Assembly (NCBI GenBank): GCA_003956705.1
Contig: QZCP01000128.1
Coordinates: 66,779-130,778, forward strand
DNA from: Brevipalpus yothersi
Taxonomy: Eukaryota > Arthropoda > Arachnida > Trombidiformes > Tenuipalpidae
Direction of reading: 5' to 3'
DNA: 64,000 nt
Part shown: piece by piece, positions 1 to 11,670 of the stretch
How positions within the stretch are numbered: position 1 is the stretch's first letter
How the letters are laid out: the number at the start of each line of letters is the position of its first letter
Notes under the pieces: model-generated
Seen by the model: the letters and a program-made list of their open reading frames with translations, nothing else
Database searches by the model: none
What the model was told of the DNA's origin: nothing
Translations under genes and position numbers: made by a program

Positions 1-649
1 TTCGCTGAATATATTCAATGGTAGATGGAAGATCAATTAGAGCCAACTCTTCGAATGAGTATCTCCAAAAATCCGATTCTGTTCGGATAATAAAAAGTAG
101 TATCAGTATAAATAATACATATGTCACTAAAGATAATTATTTTCGAGGAAAAAATCACAAAACAGTGTTCAAAATTAATCAAAGATCTTCCTCACCTTTG
201 AAAGGATCGTAAGTTGTATGATTAGTTGAATAGGTATTGCCACGATGATTCAAAAGCCACACATCATAGCCATGGTCAGCCAATGCAAAACCTAAATTTG
301 ATGATGGCTCTCGGAAAATCTTTATTTCACCGGTATCATAGTCCTTGATGCGTCTCTTAATTGTTCCCCCAAATGGATCGCCCATAAGAAAGACCATTGA
401 CGAACATACCCATCCATGTGTTAGTAATACAGGCTGTAATGATTGATCCTTCAAATCAGGATGTCGAACACGATGTGTGCCCAATACGTAACCGTCAGGT
501 GTGATAACATGATGTAACTCTCCAATATAGCCATATTTTTCGATATATTTCAGAGGTGTTAGGCCGAAATCGGGATCTTTCAGTTGAGAAGCACAAATTT
601 CAATTGAAATCAGAAAAAACAATGTCCAACAAGGAAATGAAAGTTCCAT
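1..649 (-). CDS. Acid lipase family protein (AB-hydrolase), partial, runs off left edge
   Basis: Two exons are visible: 649 down to 196, and 78 down to 1, which continues beyond the window. The intron 79-195 (117 nt) is GT-AG and the codon is split one plus two. The protein starts with a hydrophobic signal peptide (about residues 1-21, ending ICASQ), so it should be secreted or lysosomal. It then follows the gastric/lysosomal acid lipase family: GYIGELHHVITPDGYVL, LLTHGW (oxyanion strand), ADHGYDVWLLNHRGNTYS, and in exon 2 FWRYSFEELALIDLPSTIEY, matching the family's F-S-F-D-E-x-A-x-x-D-L-P block. The catalytic GHSxG serine lies beyond the window. Compared with gastric lipase there are about 20 extra residues between HGW and LADHGYDVW, rich in charged residues. 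These lipases hydrolyse triglycerides or cholesteryl esters; the exact substrate cannot be told. Confidence 0.9.
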
Positions 650-1593
650 TACTGATGGTCTTAGGCTTCATCCAGAGAGATACTTTATCAAAGGTTTGAC
701 AGTCCAAAACATTCATAAATTCATTCCAAACGATTGATCATAATTCATAATCGATGAAGAAATCAAAAGTTTGTTCCATAATTTTATGGAAAGTTCTGTG
801 CGTTCTGGAGGTATCAGCTAATTTGATTAAGTTACCATGACTTATATTGGCACTTTTGAGTTAATTCTTTTTTCAAGCAGATTTCGAAATCATTTCAAAG
901 ATACATTTTACATTGAATCAAAAGTTACTTATTCAACGACAGGATTATGCATTCATGATACAAACCAAATTCATAGATTCATGGATTCAAACTGTGGAAG
1001 CTATCTTTCAATATCTTTCTTCCTTTTGGTTCAAGATTGATGCGCGGCTACACATCAATCGTATTAGAACTTTTCCAAAGTATATTACTTATAGTGATCG
1101 TGAATTCATGAAAGATTCACAGCCTCCGGACATGTTAGGCAGCGAATTTCAAATGCAATTATATTAGGAGAAAATGATAATCTTCTTCAGAAAGCAAAGT
1201 CCAAACAATCTTCCATCTTAGATCAGATAAGCAATTGGTTTCGTTGAACTCTTTTCCTTAAGCTCATCAACTTTGCTTAATGTGTTCACAATGAGCATTT
1301 CACTTGGTTCAATAGAGTATGAAGATAAAACTCAAGCAGCCAGGCTAAGCCCCTTTTTTATCATTTCGGTAATTTGAAACCCTTGAAACCCTCAAAAGCT
1401 CAATGTCTTGAACAAAAACTCAAGTCTCACCAAGTTTCATTATGGCTCCATAGATTGTTAACTTTCCCAAGTGGATATACATGTGTGTCTTTGTATGTCT
1501 ATGATTATGTCCTCCCAGCATATCGAGTTGTACTCGATGTATTCCTATCCAAAAAGTAATGAAGATTTGTTCTTGTATTTTTAACCACTAATC
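650..1593. other. Intergenic region between lipase and glycosyltransferase
   Basis: No coding sequence with family support. Short open frames on the plus strand show no domain and no splice structure. The lipase (leftward) and glycosyltransferase (rightward) are divergent, so both promoters should lie here, but I see no motif I can name with confidence. Confidence 0.5.
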
Positions 1594-2814
1594 ATGATCC
1601 AAATTTCGATCAACAAATTGCTACAAATATTATTAATTCTTCCTATTGTAACTTTTTTCGCTCTCCTATGGATCTATGCCAGTGTCAAGGAGGTCCATCA
1701 AAGTGGTACAACATTATCAGTATTCAGTAACAAGAGTGATCAATCAAAAAGTTGGTCCGAAGTTGAGTTGGCAAAGTTTATCTTGAGTGCTCAATTGATT
1801 GTGAAACCAAATATTCATTTTAGTGATGTTGATGAAAATTCTCCATCTTTTAGGACCAAATTAACGGTTTTTGTCACAACTTCGGAAGGTAATCTTGATC
1901 GTAGGAAAGTGATCCGAAAAACATGGGGAAGCTGGTTCCGTAAGAGAGGTCATCAAGTATTCTTTGTGATTGGCAAATCTTCTCAACCCGGTGTTAATAT
2001 ACGAAATCATTTGATTAGAAAAGAGAGCCGAAATTATCGAGATATAATTCAATATAATTTTGAAGATTCCTACAAAAATTTAACCCTCAAATCACTTTTC
2101 ATGCTACGCTTTTTCAATGAAGAAATAATTGGACACCAAAATGATGGCAAAATTGTCTCACATGATACACATTTTCTCCTCAAAGCAGATGATGATGTAA
2201 TTTTTAGTGGTCAAAATTTGATTCGATGGACAGATCAATTGAATGAAGAGCTGCATCTGAATCGTCAAAGTTCATCAGATAATTATGGAATCATCCTGGG
2301 CCGTGTGAGTGGGGGCAAGCGACCGATCCGAAATCCAACACTGTTTCACTATGTACCGGAAACAGTTTATTCAAGTCAAAGTTATCCTGATTTCACCATC
2401 GGATGTGGCTATTTGATGAATATTTATGCTGCTCGAGCGATTTATATGACAGCGATATACGTTCATCAGTGTCCATTTCTTCCTCTGGAAGATGTTTTCC
2501 TCACTGGAATTTGTGCATCCAAAGTTACTAATCTGGATTCTGAAAGTGAGTATCTGTTGGATGAATTCTGATTTCCAATATATATTTTATTTCTATTTAT
2601 ATGTACTCCCGTAGATAAACCGATGCAAATTCAGCTACTCAATTCTCCTGACTTCGTTATTCTATCGCCCAAAGAACAAGGCAATTTCTGCGATCATTTA
2701 ACACCAAACTTGACCATGTATGGCCATCGATTGAAGCCTTCTCAAATGTTGAAGTATGGTCGAATGTTATTGAGTATAGAGAAATCGTTGGCATTTTGCA
2801 ATAATAAGACATGA
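1594..2814 (+). CDS. GT31 family beta-1,3-galactosyltransferase-like protein
   Basis: Two exons, 1594-2545 and 2615-2814, with a 69-nt GT-AG intron that splits one codon; about 383 aa. A type II Golgi membrane protein is expected: a short cytosolic tail, then a hydrophobic anchor at about residues 8-30 (LLQILLILPIVTFFALLWIY), a stem, and the catalytic domain. Family 31 motifs appear in order: RRKVIRKTWG, FFVIG, EDSYKNLTLKS, KADDDVIF (the DxD metal and nucleotide-sugar site), and EDVFLTGICA. These enzymes transfer galactose or N-acetylglucosamine in beta-1,3 linkage onto glycolipids or glycoproteins; the donor and acceptor cannot be assigned. Exon 2 supplies the C-terminal tail, ending in NNKT. 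The ATG at 1594 opens directly onto the membrane anchor, which supports this start. Confidence 0.93.
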
Positions 2815-5137
2815 TATCACCATATGATGGTACAGTTATCAATTAAGTTAACTATACAAAACTCATCAACCTACTATTCTAATGTAAATATATGAATCAA
2901 GTCAAACTTGTACAGTGGTGATGCATTGAAGTTCTTAAGTTGATAAATTCTTCATACCGCTTTTTTCCTTCAATTCTCATGTGATCTGAGAGCCTGATTC
3001 CGCCCAATGTTCTGAATTCTCACTCTGGAATTGACCATGAATCAAAAGGGTTGAAATTGAAGAGAGAAGTTCATCATCGCTTTCATTAAGATCATATCGC
3101 TATAAGCAAAAGCAACGTAATTTCTTGATTGCCACAAGGAAACTAACATACATGTATTCTGCATCATAGAAACAGAGATTGTTTGTGTATTTGATAGCCT
3201 GTAAGATGAGATTATTTTCAATCAACTAGGAAAAAAATGTACTTGAAATTCATCATGTCAATTTTCCTCTCTACTACCTGCTCAATTATGTCTATTTTTT
3301 TTTGTTCATTGATTGAAAAAGTGATGGCCACAATTCTGATCATCGAAAATAATGGATGATTTGATGTCAGATAGGTTGCACTCGTACATGTTGGACCGGT
3401 ACTTTACACCGGATTTTGATTCCTTCAACGTAAGAGGAAAGTTATTGACACATGTTATATGCAATATCTTATTCAAAATTTCAGGCTTTGGTGTTGTGAC
3501 GTAGTTTCAAGAAGGTTTTCTCTCCAAGCAAAAATTTGACCACCGATTTACACTGATTCTCTGTAATCACACATTCTTCGTTTCCAACATTGCCACCCTG
3601 TCAGGATGGCCACATCATGGATCTATTATAAATTGCATTATGATTATATTTCGAGGAAGTTGAACCATAGGTACCTCTTCTTTTTAGCCAGAGATTGTAG
3701 CGTCATAGGTTTTGCTTCTTATTTCTATTCATAAGACACGAGATTCTTGTCAAATTGTAGAGGAAGATTTTTTCACGTATATTCAATCAAAAAGTTGAAG
3801 CTTCTCGACGAGAATCAATCGATAAGTCGCAATTATTTGCTTTTATGCATATGAAATTGACTTATTATTAGTGAATCAATTTATTCAAATCGATTCAAAG
3901 TCAATGCCTTTTCGATCAGAAATTCTATGAATCATTGATCATTGAATGATATAATATGAGCCCAACTTGAGCCCACCTCAATTTAGTGAAGTCTATGGTA
4001 AGATTTTGAAATATTCAGACGGCTTTTAGCCAAGAGCACTGAACTTTACGAGAATTTGTATTTGAATATTCATCAATCAATGAATTTCTCTCAATCGTTT
4101 CTACAATCAATGATTACTATCGAATGTTGTTGCTCGATGAGGTTCGTTATCCTCACCTTTTACGTTAAATCTGATAATCAGCTTATCGATGATTTTCTTG
4201 AATGGCCGGAACATCCGCTCACCGGTCTATGAGAATAAAATTTTCCCTATTCCCAAGAATGTATGAAAATCATGATAAAAAAGTTACAAAGATCTTGATT
4301 GAACTCAAATTTCAGGGGGGGGATATTTTTTTCTTCTATTTGCCTGTAATAGTTTTTCTAAACGTCCATAAACATTTGCGTGTTCAAATTCATAGTCTCT
4401 TTCCCAACAATCATTACCATTCTTGAGGAAAATTTACCGATGTCATTGCATTTTGAGTGAATCTTGACCATAAGTAATCATATTCTGCATAACTTGCGGC
4501 AATTCGAATGAGTGGAGGACGATTGCGGAAAAATGTCCATCGTCAAGTTATTCTATTCTCTGTTCCGGTTCCAAAAAAGAAAAGATTTCGCAAGAGAATG
4601 AATCGGCCAAGGCTATCACTGCTATCATGAAATTCACCAGATATTATGTTGAAAAGAATTGAATTGAATTGGTAAAAAATTCTGAGAATGATATCTAGGA
4701 TGAATTTTTTCAGCTATTCGTATCATACTGATTACCTTGTATCTATGGGATGAAATATTCTGACAATATTTTGAGTGATAATGTTTCACTCCATGCCATC
4801 GTTCTGGTTGTCCCTCAAAATGACTTAAATAATTGCTGTTCACTCGATCGAATGCAGTGTGTGCACAACTTTTCTCGATGTACCAAAAAAAGCATCAACA
4901 TTTTTTCTTCCACAAATTCACATAGATAGAACATAATTTTGAGGCGCAAAAATTATCACTATTTATGTTTAAGTATCAGTTACCCAAGTATCGTCTATGT
5001 GTAAGAATATATATATTTAAGGAACCTGATTTGATGAAAGGAACGGGTTCAAGTTAGTATCATCTTATGGAAGGCCACTTTTCATGATATCAAGGTAATC
5101 ATCTTAACCAGTGGAACAAGAAGAAGCCATTTCACTT

Positions 5138-5210
<73 letters not shown>

Positions 5211-5214
5211 TTAA

Positions 5215-5260
<46 letters not shown>

Positions 5261-5520
5261 TTTCTTCTCACTCTTAGTGAAACTATTAAAAATTTTTTGT
5301 CCAATATACAAAAAGTTCTGACACCACTAACATAACCACAGTGTATTCGAGATCGCCTCTATTGTGAGTTTGAATTGCTTGTAATTTTTTGATTGAGTGT
5401 GAGAAAATTTTTTTCACCGTTCAGTGAACAATATTCTTCAAAACCTAATCCTTAACTAATTTACGTGCCAACAACCGTTTGATACCACAAATTTGTGAGA
5501 GAAAATCTTCTATCATCATC
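2815..5520. other. Intergenic region between GT31 and CRAL-TRIO genes
   Basis: AT-rich sequence with no open frame showing domain homology. Its main feature is the interrupted TC microsatellite near 5,135-5,270. The CRAL-TRIO promoter is presumably at its right end. Confidence 0.5.
5135..5270. repeat. (TC)n microsatellite, interrupted
   Basis: About 130 nt of TC dinucleotides broken by a TTTAATTTTC interruption in the middle. Open frames across it (Ser-Leu on one strand, Arg-Glu on the other) are artefacts of the repeat. Confidence 0.97.
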
Positions 5521-6417
5521 ATGAAAACGGAACAGCCTCTCGCTCTGGAATCAAGTGTGAAAATCATCGAAGATGTGAACGATATTGAAAGTGTCAAAAA
5601 AGTGACTGATTCAGAACCTGAATCATTGGAATCTCTGGAATCCATTGAGTCTACAATTTGTCCGGTTGATGAGTTTCGAAATGAATTCATCAAATCACAC
5701 AAAATGTTGAGCAAATATGAGCATGATGACATATTTCTAGAACGGATGTTGCTCATGTTTCGAGGTGATATCAACAAAACTGTGAAAGGCATCTGTGATT
5801 ATATCAACATTGTCCAAAATCATAAAAATTTCTTCATTTGGCCTGATAATATGGAACACATCATGGAACAAGATGTGGTTCTGGTGAGCAATGTTCGTCT
5901 GTCTGATGGAAGAGCCATTGGCTATGGAAAAATTGAAAATTGGCATCCAGATAAACTTACACTGGTTGAAATTGCCCAATGGGCTTTGGCCACTTCGGAT
6001 GCTGAAATGATCGACAAATCGTTGGTCGTCAATGGATTTGAATTGATTATAGATGTTAAGGGTCTAAGCTGGTGGCAAATACCACATCTCACCATCGGTA
6101 TGTTGAGATTGTTACACGATTATCATAAGCTATTTGGTCACATTATTCATGCGGTGCATGTTGTGAATGAAAATTATTGGCTTACGATTGCCTACAATAT
6201 TGTGAAACCATTTTTGTTGGAAGAATTTCGTCAAAAAATTCATTTCCATGGACATGGCTTCGAAAAGCTCCATCAACATTATTCAACAGCTGTCCTTCCA
6301 CCATGCTATGGTGGAACCTATACTGGTGAGTATTCCGTAAAGAAGAACGTTGAACGTCACGAAAATCTTCGCCATATTACCGAGAACCGGTGGAATGCCT
6401 ATAAACAGAAGAAATGA
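5521..6417 (+). CDS. CRAL-TRIO (Sec14-like) lipid-transfer protein
   Basis: An intronless frame of 298 aa. The frame is open upstream, but the first ATG is at 5521, reading MKTEQPLALES, so I start there. An acidic N-terminal stretch (about residues 1-60, rich in Glu and Ser) is followed by the CRAL-TRIO N-lobe helices (ERMLLMFRGDINKTVKG, in place of the usual FLRARKF block). The Sec14 lipid-binding fold follows: VLVSNVRLSDGRAIGYGKI, VNGFELIIDVKGLSWWQI (the family's I-x-D-x-x-G-x-S strand), HAVHVVNENYWLTIAYNIVKPFL, HFHGHGFEKLHQHY, and LPPCYGGTYTGEY (the LPxEYGG block with Glu-Tyr replaced by Cys-Tyr). Proteins of this kind carry tocopherol, retinoids or phosphoinositides in the cytosol; the ligand is unknown here. 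Confidence 0.92.
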   Translation: MKTEQPLALESSVKIIEDVNDIESVKKVTDSEPESLESLESIESTICPVDEFRNEFIKSHKMLSKYEHDDIFLERMLLMFRGDINKTVKGICDYINIVQNHKNFFIWPDNMEHIMEQDVVLVSNVRLSDGRAIGYGKIENWHPDKLTLVEIAQWALATSDAEMIDKSLVVNGFELIIDVKGLSWWQIPHLTIGMLRLLHDYHKLFGHIIHAVHVVNENYWLTIAYNIVKPFLLEEFRQKIHFHGHGFEKLHQHYSTAVLPPCYGGTYTGEYSVKKNVERHENLRHITENRWNAYKQKK

Positions 6418-6614
6418 TCAAACTCATCATCCCATTTGATAACCCTGGGCAATGTTAATTTAATTGGGATACAAAAAATGAATGATGCTGATGACGCTCT
6501 TTCTCTCCATATCACCTGATTTTTGATGCTATTTAATAGTTGTGATGCAATATATCTAGACCTCAACCTTCATCTGATTTATTTACCCTAATTACAATTA
6601 TGTTTTCGGATGAC

Positions 6615-6618
<4 letters not shown>

Positions 6619-6689
<71 letters not shown>

Positions 6690-6712
6690 CTTTCCTTCTC
6701 TCCTCCCTCCGA
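6619..6712. repeat. (TC)n microsatellite with pyrimidine-rich tail
   Basis: About 64 nt of uninterrupted TC followed by TTTC/TTCC-rich sequence, in the 3' flank of the CRAL-TRIO gene. Confidence 0.97.
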
Positions 6713-8092
6713 ATGAAAAATGACGAAAATATGCATCAGATTTATTCTGGAATTGTATCTATATCGATAATTTATCAGTAAACTTTTATCTATCAGATAT
6801 GTAAGATGAAAAAAATTATATATTATTTGCTGTGATACGAATTAAACAAAAAAAATTGCGCAACTTTTTTTCATCTCTCGCTTCCAAGTTCATCAAGAAA
6901 TGAAACGGAATCAAGTTTTGTTGTCACTTAGGATTTTCAAAATGATAACCATACAAGTGAGTGATCGTCCTCTCTCTTTCTCTCCATCATGTCCATTCCA
7001 CTGGGAAGTCGTAATTCAGTGATTATTTTGTCTCGGTATTTACCCTTTCAGTCCTCAGGGGCCAATACTTCTTTACCATCTTCTTCATCTTCTTCATCTT
7101 CTCTTTCCTCCCATGAGAAGCGGTTGAACTGGTTTCCCGGAAATTAATCAGATGCAGAGATGCTTAGGATCAATTACAAAAGTGTTACCATTACAGAAAT
7201 GTTATGAGATGAAAGGAGATTGCACTTTCTCTTTTCATGATCAGTTGTATTGAGAATTTAGTGTTGAGAATTTTTTTTTCACTGAATTCTATCAAATTGA
7301 CGGAAATTCCTTGAAAATTGATCACTTCAGTGAAACTTGAAATCAAGTGGTCCCATATTGAGTTTAGGACCCTTAATGAATAATTTGAGTCTTGTCTCAA
7401 GTTCGATTACGCTCTCATGAAGAGCCAAGGAGAGCTGGCTGTTTCGACTAGCCTCTTTGATAGCTGCTGGAAATTCATTGAAATTCTTTATTTAAGTGTA
7501 TTTAAGGTATGCGATCGAGTGGTAATGTGTGTCTCTATGATAAAAAACAGTTTTGTGTGTAGCTTGAATGAGTGTGAAAATGAAAAATTTGCATCCAAGG
7601 AAAAAACTCAGGACTCGCACAACCTTACAAATTGTTGGTATTGATGCTCAGTAGGTGGGAACGGGAAACAATTGGCAAAACTCGATAATTGACTTCATTT
7701 GTCTTTTTTTGGAGACGATAATTGCTCACCAAGATGATTCAGAAGAACTTTTCTATCAGAAATAAGTCTATGTCAATAGTAATAGTAGGCTTCGTCTTTG
7801 GTGCCAGAAAATTATGATGACAGCCAGAGATTTACTAGAATGGAACCTTCCACGCTAGTGATTAGATGTAGTGGAAATTCTTGTGGAAAAAAAATTGAAA
7901 AATCAAATGAAAGTCGAAATGTTTGATTTGATCATCTTTTATGAAAACTTGCTTTTATTTTCAAAATTGAGCTTCTGATATGTATCTAGAAAGAAACTTT
8001 TTCATGAGAAGCTCAGCCTTATTTTCAGATTTTAGAATTTTCGATTTCGACCAATTACAAGTTCAGGTGAATTTTAACATCTCCGATCACCG

Positions 8093-8117
8093 AATTAGAC
8101 TGATAGTCAGTCTAATT
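8093..8117. repeat. Perfect 11-bp inverted repeat with 3-nt loop
   Basis: AATTAGACTGA, then TAG, then TCAGTCTAATT. The arms pair perfectly. It lies between convergent genes, about 550 nt past the serpin stop. Confidence 0.9.
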
Positions 8118-8225
8118 TCTCAACCCCTTATTTATCTAAAAGCAGAGAAAAATTGTGAAAATCCATTAGATTATTGGAAAATTTTTCCTAAACCGATCAG
8201 TTGATCAATAGTAGCGATGATTGAT

Positions 8226-8242
8226 ACTGTTAAATTAACAGT
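8226..8242. repeat. 8-bp palindrome around a single base
   Basis: ACTGTTAA-A-TTAACAGT, a 17-nt near-perfect palindrome about 110 nt right of the previous hairpin. Confidence 0.85.
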
Positions 8243-8671
8243 GTTAATAAATCAATCTTAAATATTGAATATTTTTACGAATTTTTCCAGCGATAAAAAT
8301 CTTTTGACCATCTACACTAGTGCCATCTTAACTTTTGGTTCATTAATTTTTTGGCTCCAAATTCCAAGGTTATTCTTGATAGATTTGGGTATGAGTTGAT
8401 CAAGAATTGAAGACTGTCAACATGATGAAGAATTTTATTGTATGACGAATGACATATTTGTGGATGAAATCTGATTTTGATTTATCAGAGAAAATTTTAA
8501 GGAAAATAAACACTTATTTCCATGTCAAATTGAATCGTGTATAAGAACCAGCCTCATACAAACAATGAGGTATGAAATACATATGCAAAAAATCCACATA
8601 TAATCTATGTGAGTCGTCAGATGATATGTGACAATTGATGACTTTCTTGAATATGAGAGAGGGTCATTAAC

Positions 8672-10114
8672 TCAATCGGTACTCACAGGTTGCGATAAAT
8701 TGAGTAGAAAACCGACAAAAGGTGAGATTGAATTCATACCATCTCGAATGGCGAAGAAGAAAGGCATGTCGATTGTTAATTCTTTGGGTTTATTGTTGAG
8801 GTTTTCAATGTCCTCCAAATCATATTCATTGTAGTGGTGATGCAGATTGATGGATGCACTTTTCTCATCAGACTCAGAATTAACTTCAATCACAGCTTGT
8901 TGAAAAGATTCTTCAACAAATACAAACTTTTCCGATACTCCACTGAGATCAGCTTCTGCACCGAAAGGCAAGTCCATCCAAAGGGAAGACATCAGATCAG
9001 CCAGAGAGTGTAAGTTCTCAATTTTAAATGGTGGAATTTTCACATAAGAAAATAGAGTTGGCTCCAAATAATCAAGTGATAGCAAATCTCTCAAATCTTC
9101 TCTGTTGTGATTGCTGAAAAAGTTAAGTAGCTTCCCTTGTTGGGTAGACATTATGATCACCAAAGAGAAGCAACCTCGATAAGGTATCTCGATGACCTAT
9201 GGAAATCAATAGAAGACAATTAGCAAAACATATCAATGTCATCTAACTAACCTTCAAATGATGTTCCGGTATTTCACGATAAAAGAAGTGAATATCTCGC
9301 TTGATAAGCATTTCCATCGGAATCTGAGAACCATTATGATTATTGAACACAGTCATACAGCCACAATCTCGAACAAAAGGAATTGACCAGAGACCTCGGA
9401 AAAGTGCTACACTGGCGAGAAACAAATTTTCGGTACTGAACGTATCGATTGGACATGATATTCGGCGATTTGTTCGTTCACTGATACAATGATTGATCTT
9501 GTTGGCAGCATCAATTGGATCGAGATCATCAGTAATCAGGTAAGCTCCATAGTATTGATTGATAAATTGTAGGAAACTATTTTTAATTCGATACTTTTCA
9601 TCACTCAATAAGCCAAGTGTAAATATCTCAGACAGAGCATTGTTACCATTTTGCTCTTGATAATAATCGAGAAGCTACAAAAGATAATTAATCAATTAAT
9701 CACAAGTGTTGACAATAAACATCAACATTTCCACATCCATTAGAATTGTGCATATCTTACCTCACGAATTTCTTGATGTACAATTTCAATTCCATTGCGT
9801 AAATTGTCCATACGCAATGAGCTGACCATTTGTGATCGAGTTTCACCGGAAGCTCCAGGCAAAAGCATCGAATATGCTACCATAATACCAAGTGGTGATA
9901 TAAAAAAATTATCTTTTTCCGGTGAATTATCATTTGATAGATCTCCACCAATCTTGTGGATTATATCGATCATAAATTCATTGCACGTTTCACGAAGGAC
10001 ACTTTTGAGGCCTCGATAAATTTTTCGTCTCTTAACTCCATCAATCACATCACCAGAACACATTGAATCAATATCGCACAGTTCTTGGGATTCATCAACA
10101 TTTTCACGCTTCAT
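8672..10114 (-). CDS. Serpin, apparently intracellular, with atypical hinge
   Basis: Three exons: 10114-9761, 9674-9252 and 9196-8672; introns of 86 and 55 nt, both phase 0; 433 aa. Serpin landmarks: helix A/B region ending NFFISPLGIMVAYSMLLPGA (family: N-x-x-x-S-P-x-S-I), GETRSQM, FLASVALFRGLW (family: N-A-x-Y-F-K-G-x-W), VIEIPYRGCFSLVIIM, VFVEESFQQAVIEVNSESDE, and the strand 4B/5B end LTIDMPFFFAIRD...SPFVGFLLNLSQP. The N-terminus (MKRENVDESQELCDID) is acidic with no signal peptide, so it probably acts inside the cell unless an upstream exon was missed. The hinge normally reads E-E-G-T-E-A-A-A-A-T; here it is SESDEKSASIN, with charged residues, so inhibition of proteases is doubtful. The last codons (CCT GTGAGT) look like a splice donor, so the final four residues VSTD are uncertain. 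Confidence 0.9.
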
Positions 10115-11307
10115 GATGACAGTGATAATAGTGTGAAAAACAAAATGATAACAAAAGATATGATGACAAAATCAAAAAATTACAATCGAGAATACAAATT
10201 GATAGAACAATTCAATACCACATTATCACAATCAAAACAAACGAAATAATTGCAATCTGTTGATCATGAGGCTTTTTAGTAAGATTCGTTTGATGAAAAA
10301 AGCTTCCAAATTTTGCTTTTTTTTCTTTCCTCAGAACTCAAGACTCTACATTAACACAATACTGATTAATAATGATTCAATTCAGAAAAATCAAATGATG
10401 ATGATAAATGATGCTTTCCAATAGTGACAGTTGATTATCACTTATGATCCATGTACAAAGAATCCTTGGACAAGTATAGTGAAGATGATGGTGAAAATTT
10501 TAAAATTAAATGCAAGTCGAACTGCAAAAATGAGTTGATAATCGAAGAGATGATATCAGAGTGAAGAACTTGACTTAGTTAAATGATATGATAAATATTG
10601 TAGTGTCATGAGATCATTTGACTTGACCCCAGACTTGTCGGTTGATAAAGATGTGAACTAAGTGTCAATAGTGATGATGATGATGTACACATAATTCATA
10701 TTCACACAAACATATTCGATTTTGAACTCAAGTTAAACTGATTAAGCAAACACAAGTTGAACACCACATGATAGTGTGTTTACAGTGGCTATTCACGATG
10801 TTGTCTTATTAAAATTCAAAAATTAAAAGAAATCATTACTTTACTTTTCAGTTATTCGGAGAAAACACAACATCCTGCGTTCTTTTTCTTAATCAAAGAA
10901 CGACTTTTATCTAATATTCATCAAGTTCAAGTATTCATCATCAAAAATTATCCATGTCAAAATAATCTTCAAGAAAATATCATGTCGAGATGATGTCTTG
11001 GTAACAAAGACAATGACGTAAAGGGGTTAACATTATCGGCTGCAAGATGATGCTTCATGTACCGTTATGTGGTGTGAGCGTTTCGTTTAATTTCACTTTT
11101 TAGCAATCAACAATTGTTTCGTTTAATTAACGGTTGTAATCATGGAAAATAGAAAATTGAAACTGTTAGGAAATTCTGGAATGATAAAATTTTTTTTATT
11201 AAACATTTTTTGTCAGCAGTAATTACAACTATTCGTTTTGATTCTGGTATCGATTCATCTACGATTAACGGTTTTTGATCCTTTTTTATCACTTTTATCT
11301 CGCTCAT

Positions 11308-11403
11308 AGAAAGAGAAAGAGAAAGAGAAAGAGAAAGAGAAAGAGAAAGAGAAAGAGAAAGAGAAAGAGAAAGAGAAAGAGAAAGAGAAAGAGAAAGAGA
11401 AAG
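11308..11403. repeat. (GAGAAA)n hexamer array, truncated by gap
   Basis: At least 15 tandem copies of GAGAAA/AGAAAG up to the gap edge. The true length is unknown because assembly stops inside it. A Lys-Arg open frame across it is a repeat artefact. Confidence 0.95.
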
Positions 11404-11670
11404 NNNNNNNNNNNNNNNNNNNNNNNNNNNNNNNNNNNNNNNNNNNNNNNNNNNNNNNNNNNNNNNNNNNNNNNNNNNNNNNNNNNNNNNNNNNNNNNNN
11501 NNNNNNNNNNNNNNNNNNNNNNNNNNNNNNNNNNNNNNNNNNNNNNNNNNNNNNNNNNNNNNNNNNNNNNNNNNNNNNNNNNNNNNNNNNNNNNNNNNNN
11601 NNNNNNNNNNNNNNNNNNNNNNNNNNNNNNNNNNNNNNNNNNNNNNNNNNNNNNNNNNNNNNNNNNNNNN
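11404..11670. other. Assembly gap (267 Ns)
   Basis: A run of N. The left edge is the hexamer array; the right edge is unique sequence, so the gap probably spans the rest of the tandem repeat. Confidence 1.

Larger units (their letters stand above)
6418..8671. other. Intergenic region between CRAL-TRIO and serpin genes
   Basis: The two genes converge, so this holds both 3' ends. A possible poly(A) signal for the serpin (AATAAA on the minus strand, 8434-8439) lies about 235 nt past its stop. The region also has a TC microsatellite and two short palindromes. Short open frames here have no recognisable domain. Confidence 0.5.

Noticed and set aside
5104..5335. Open frames of Ser-Leu or Arg-Glu repeats (here and at most TC/GA tracts)
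   Set aside because: They are translations of the dinucleotide repeat, open on both strands at once, with no domain.
5479..5520. Upstream extension of the CRAL-TRIO protein from a TTG codon
   Set aside because: TTG is not a normal start in eukaryotes; the first ATG in frame is 5521.
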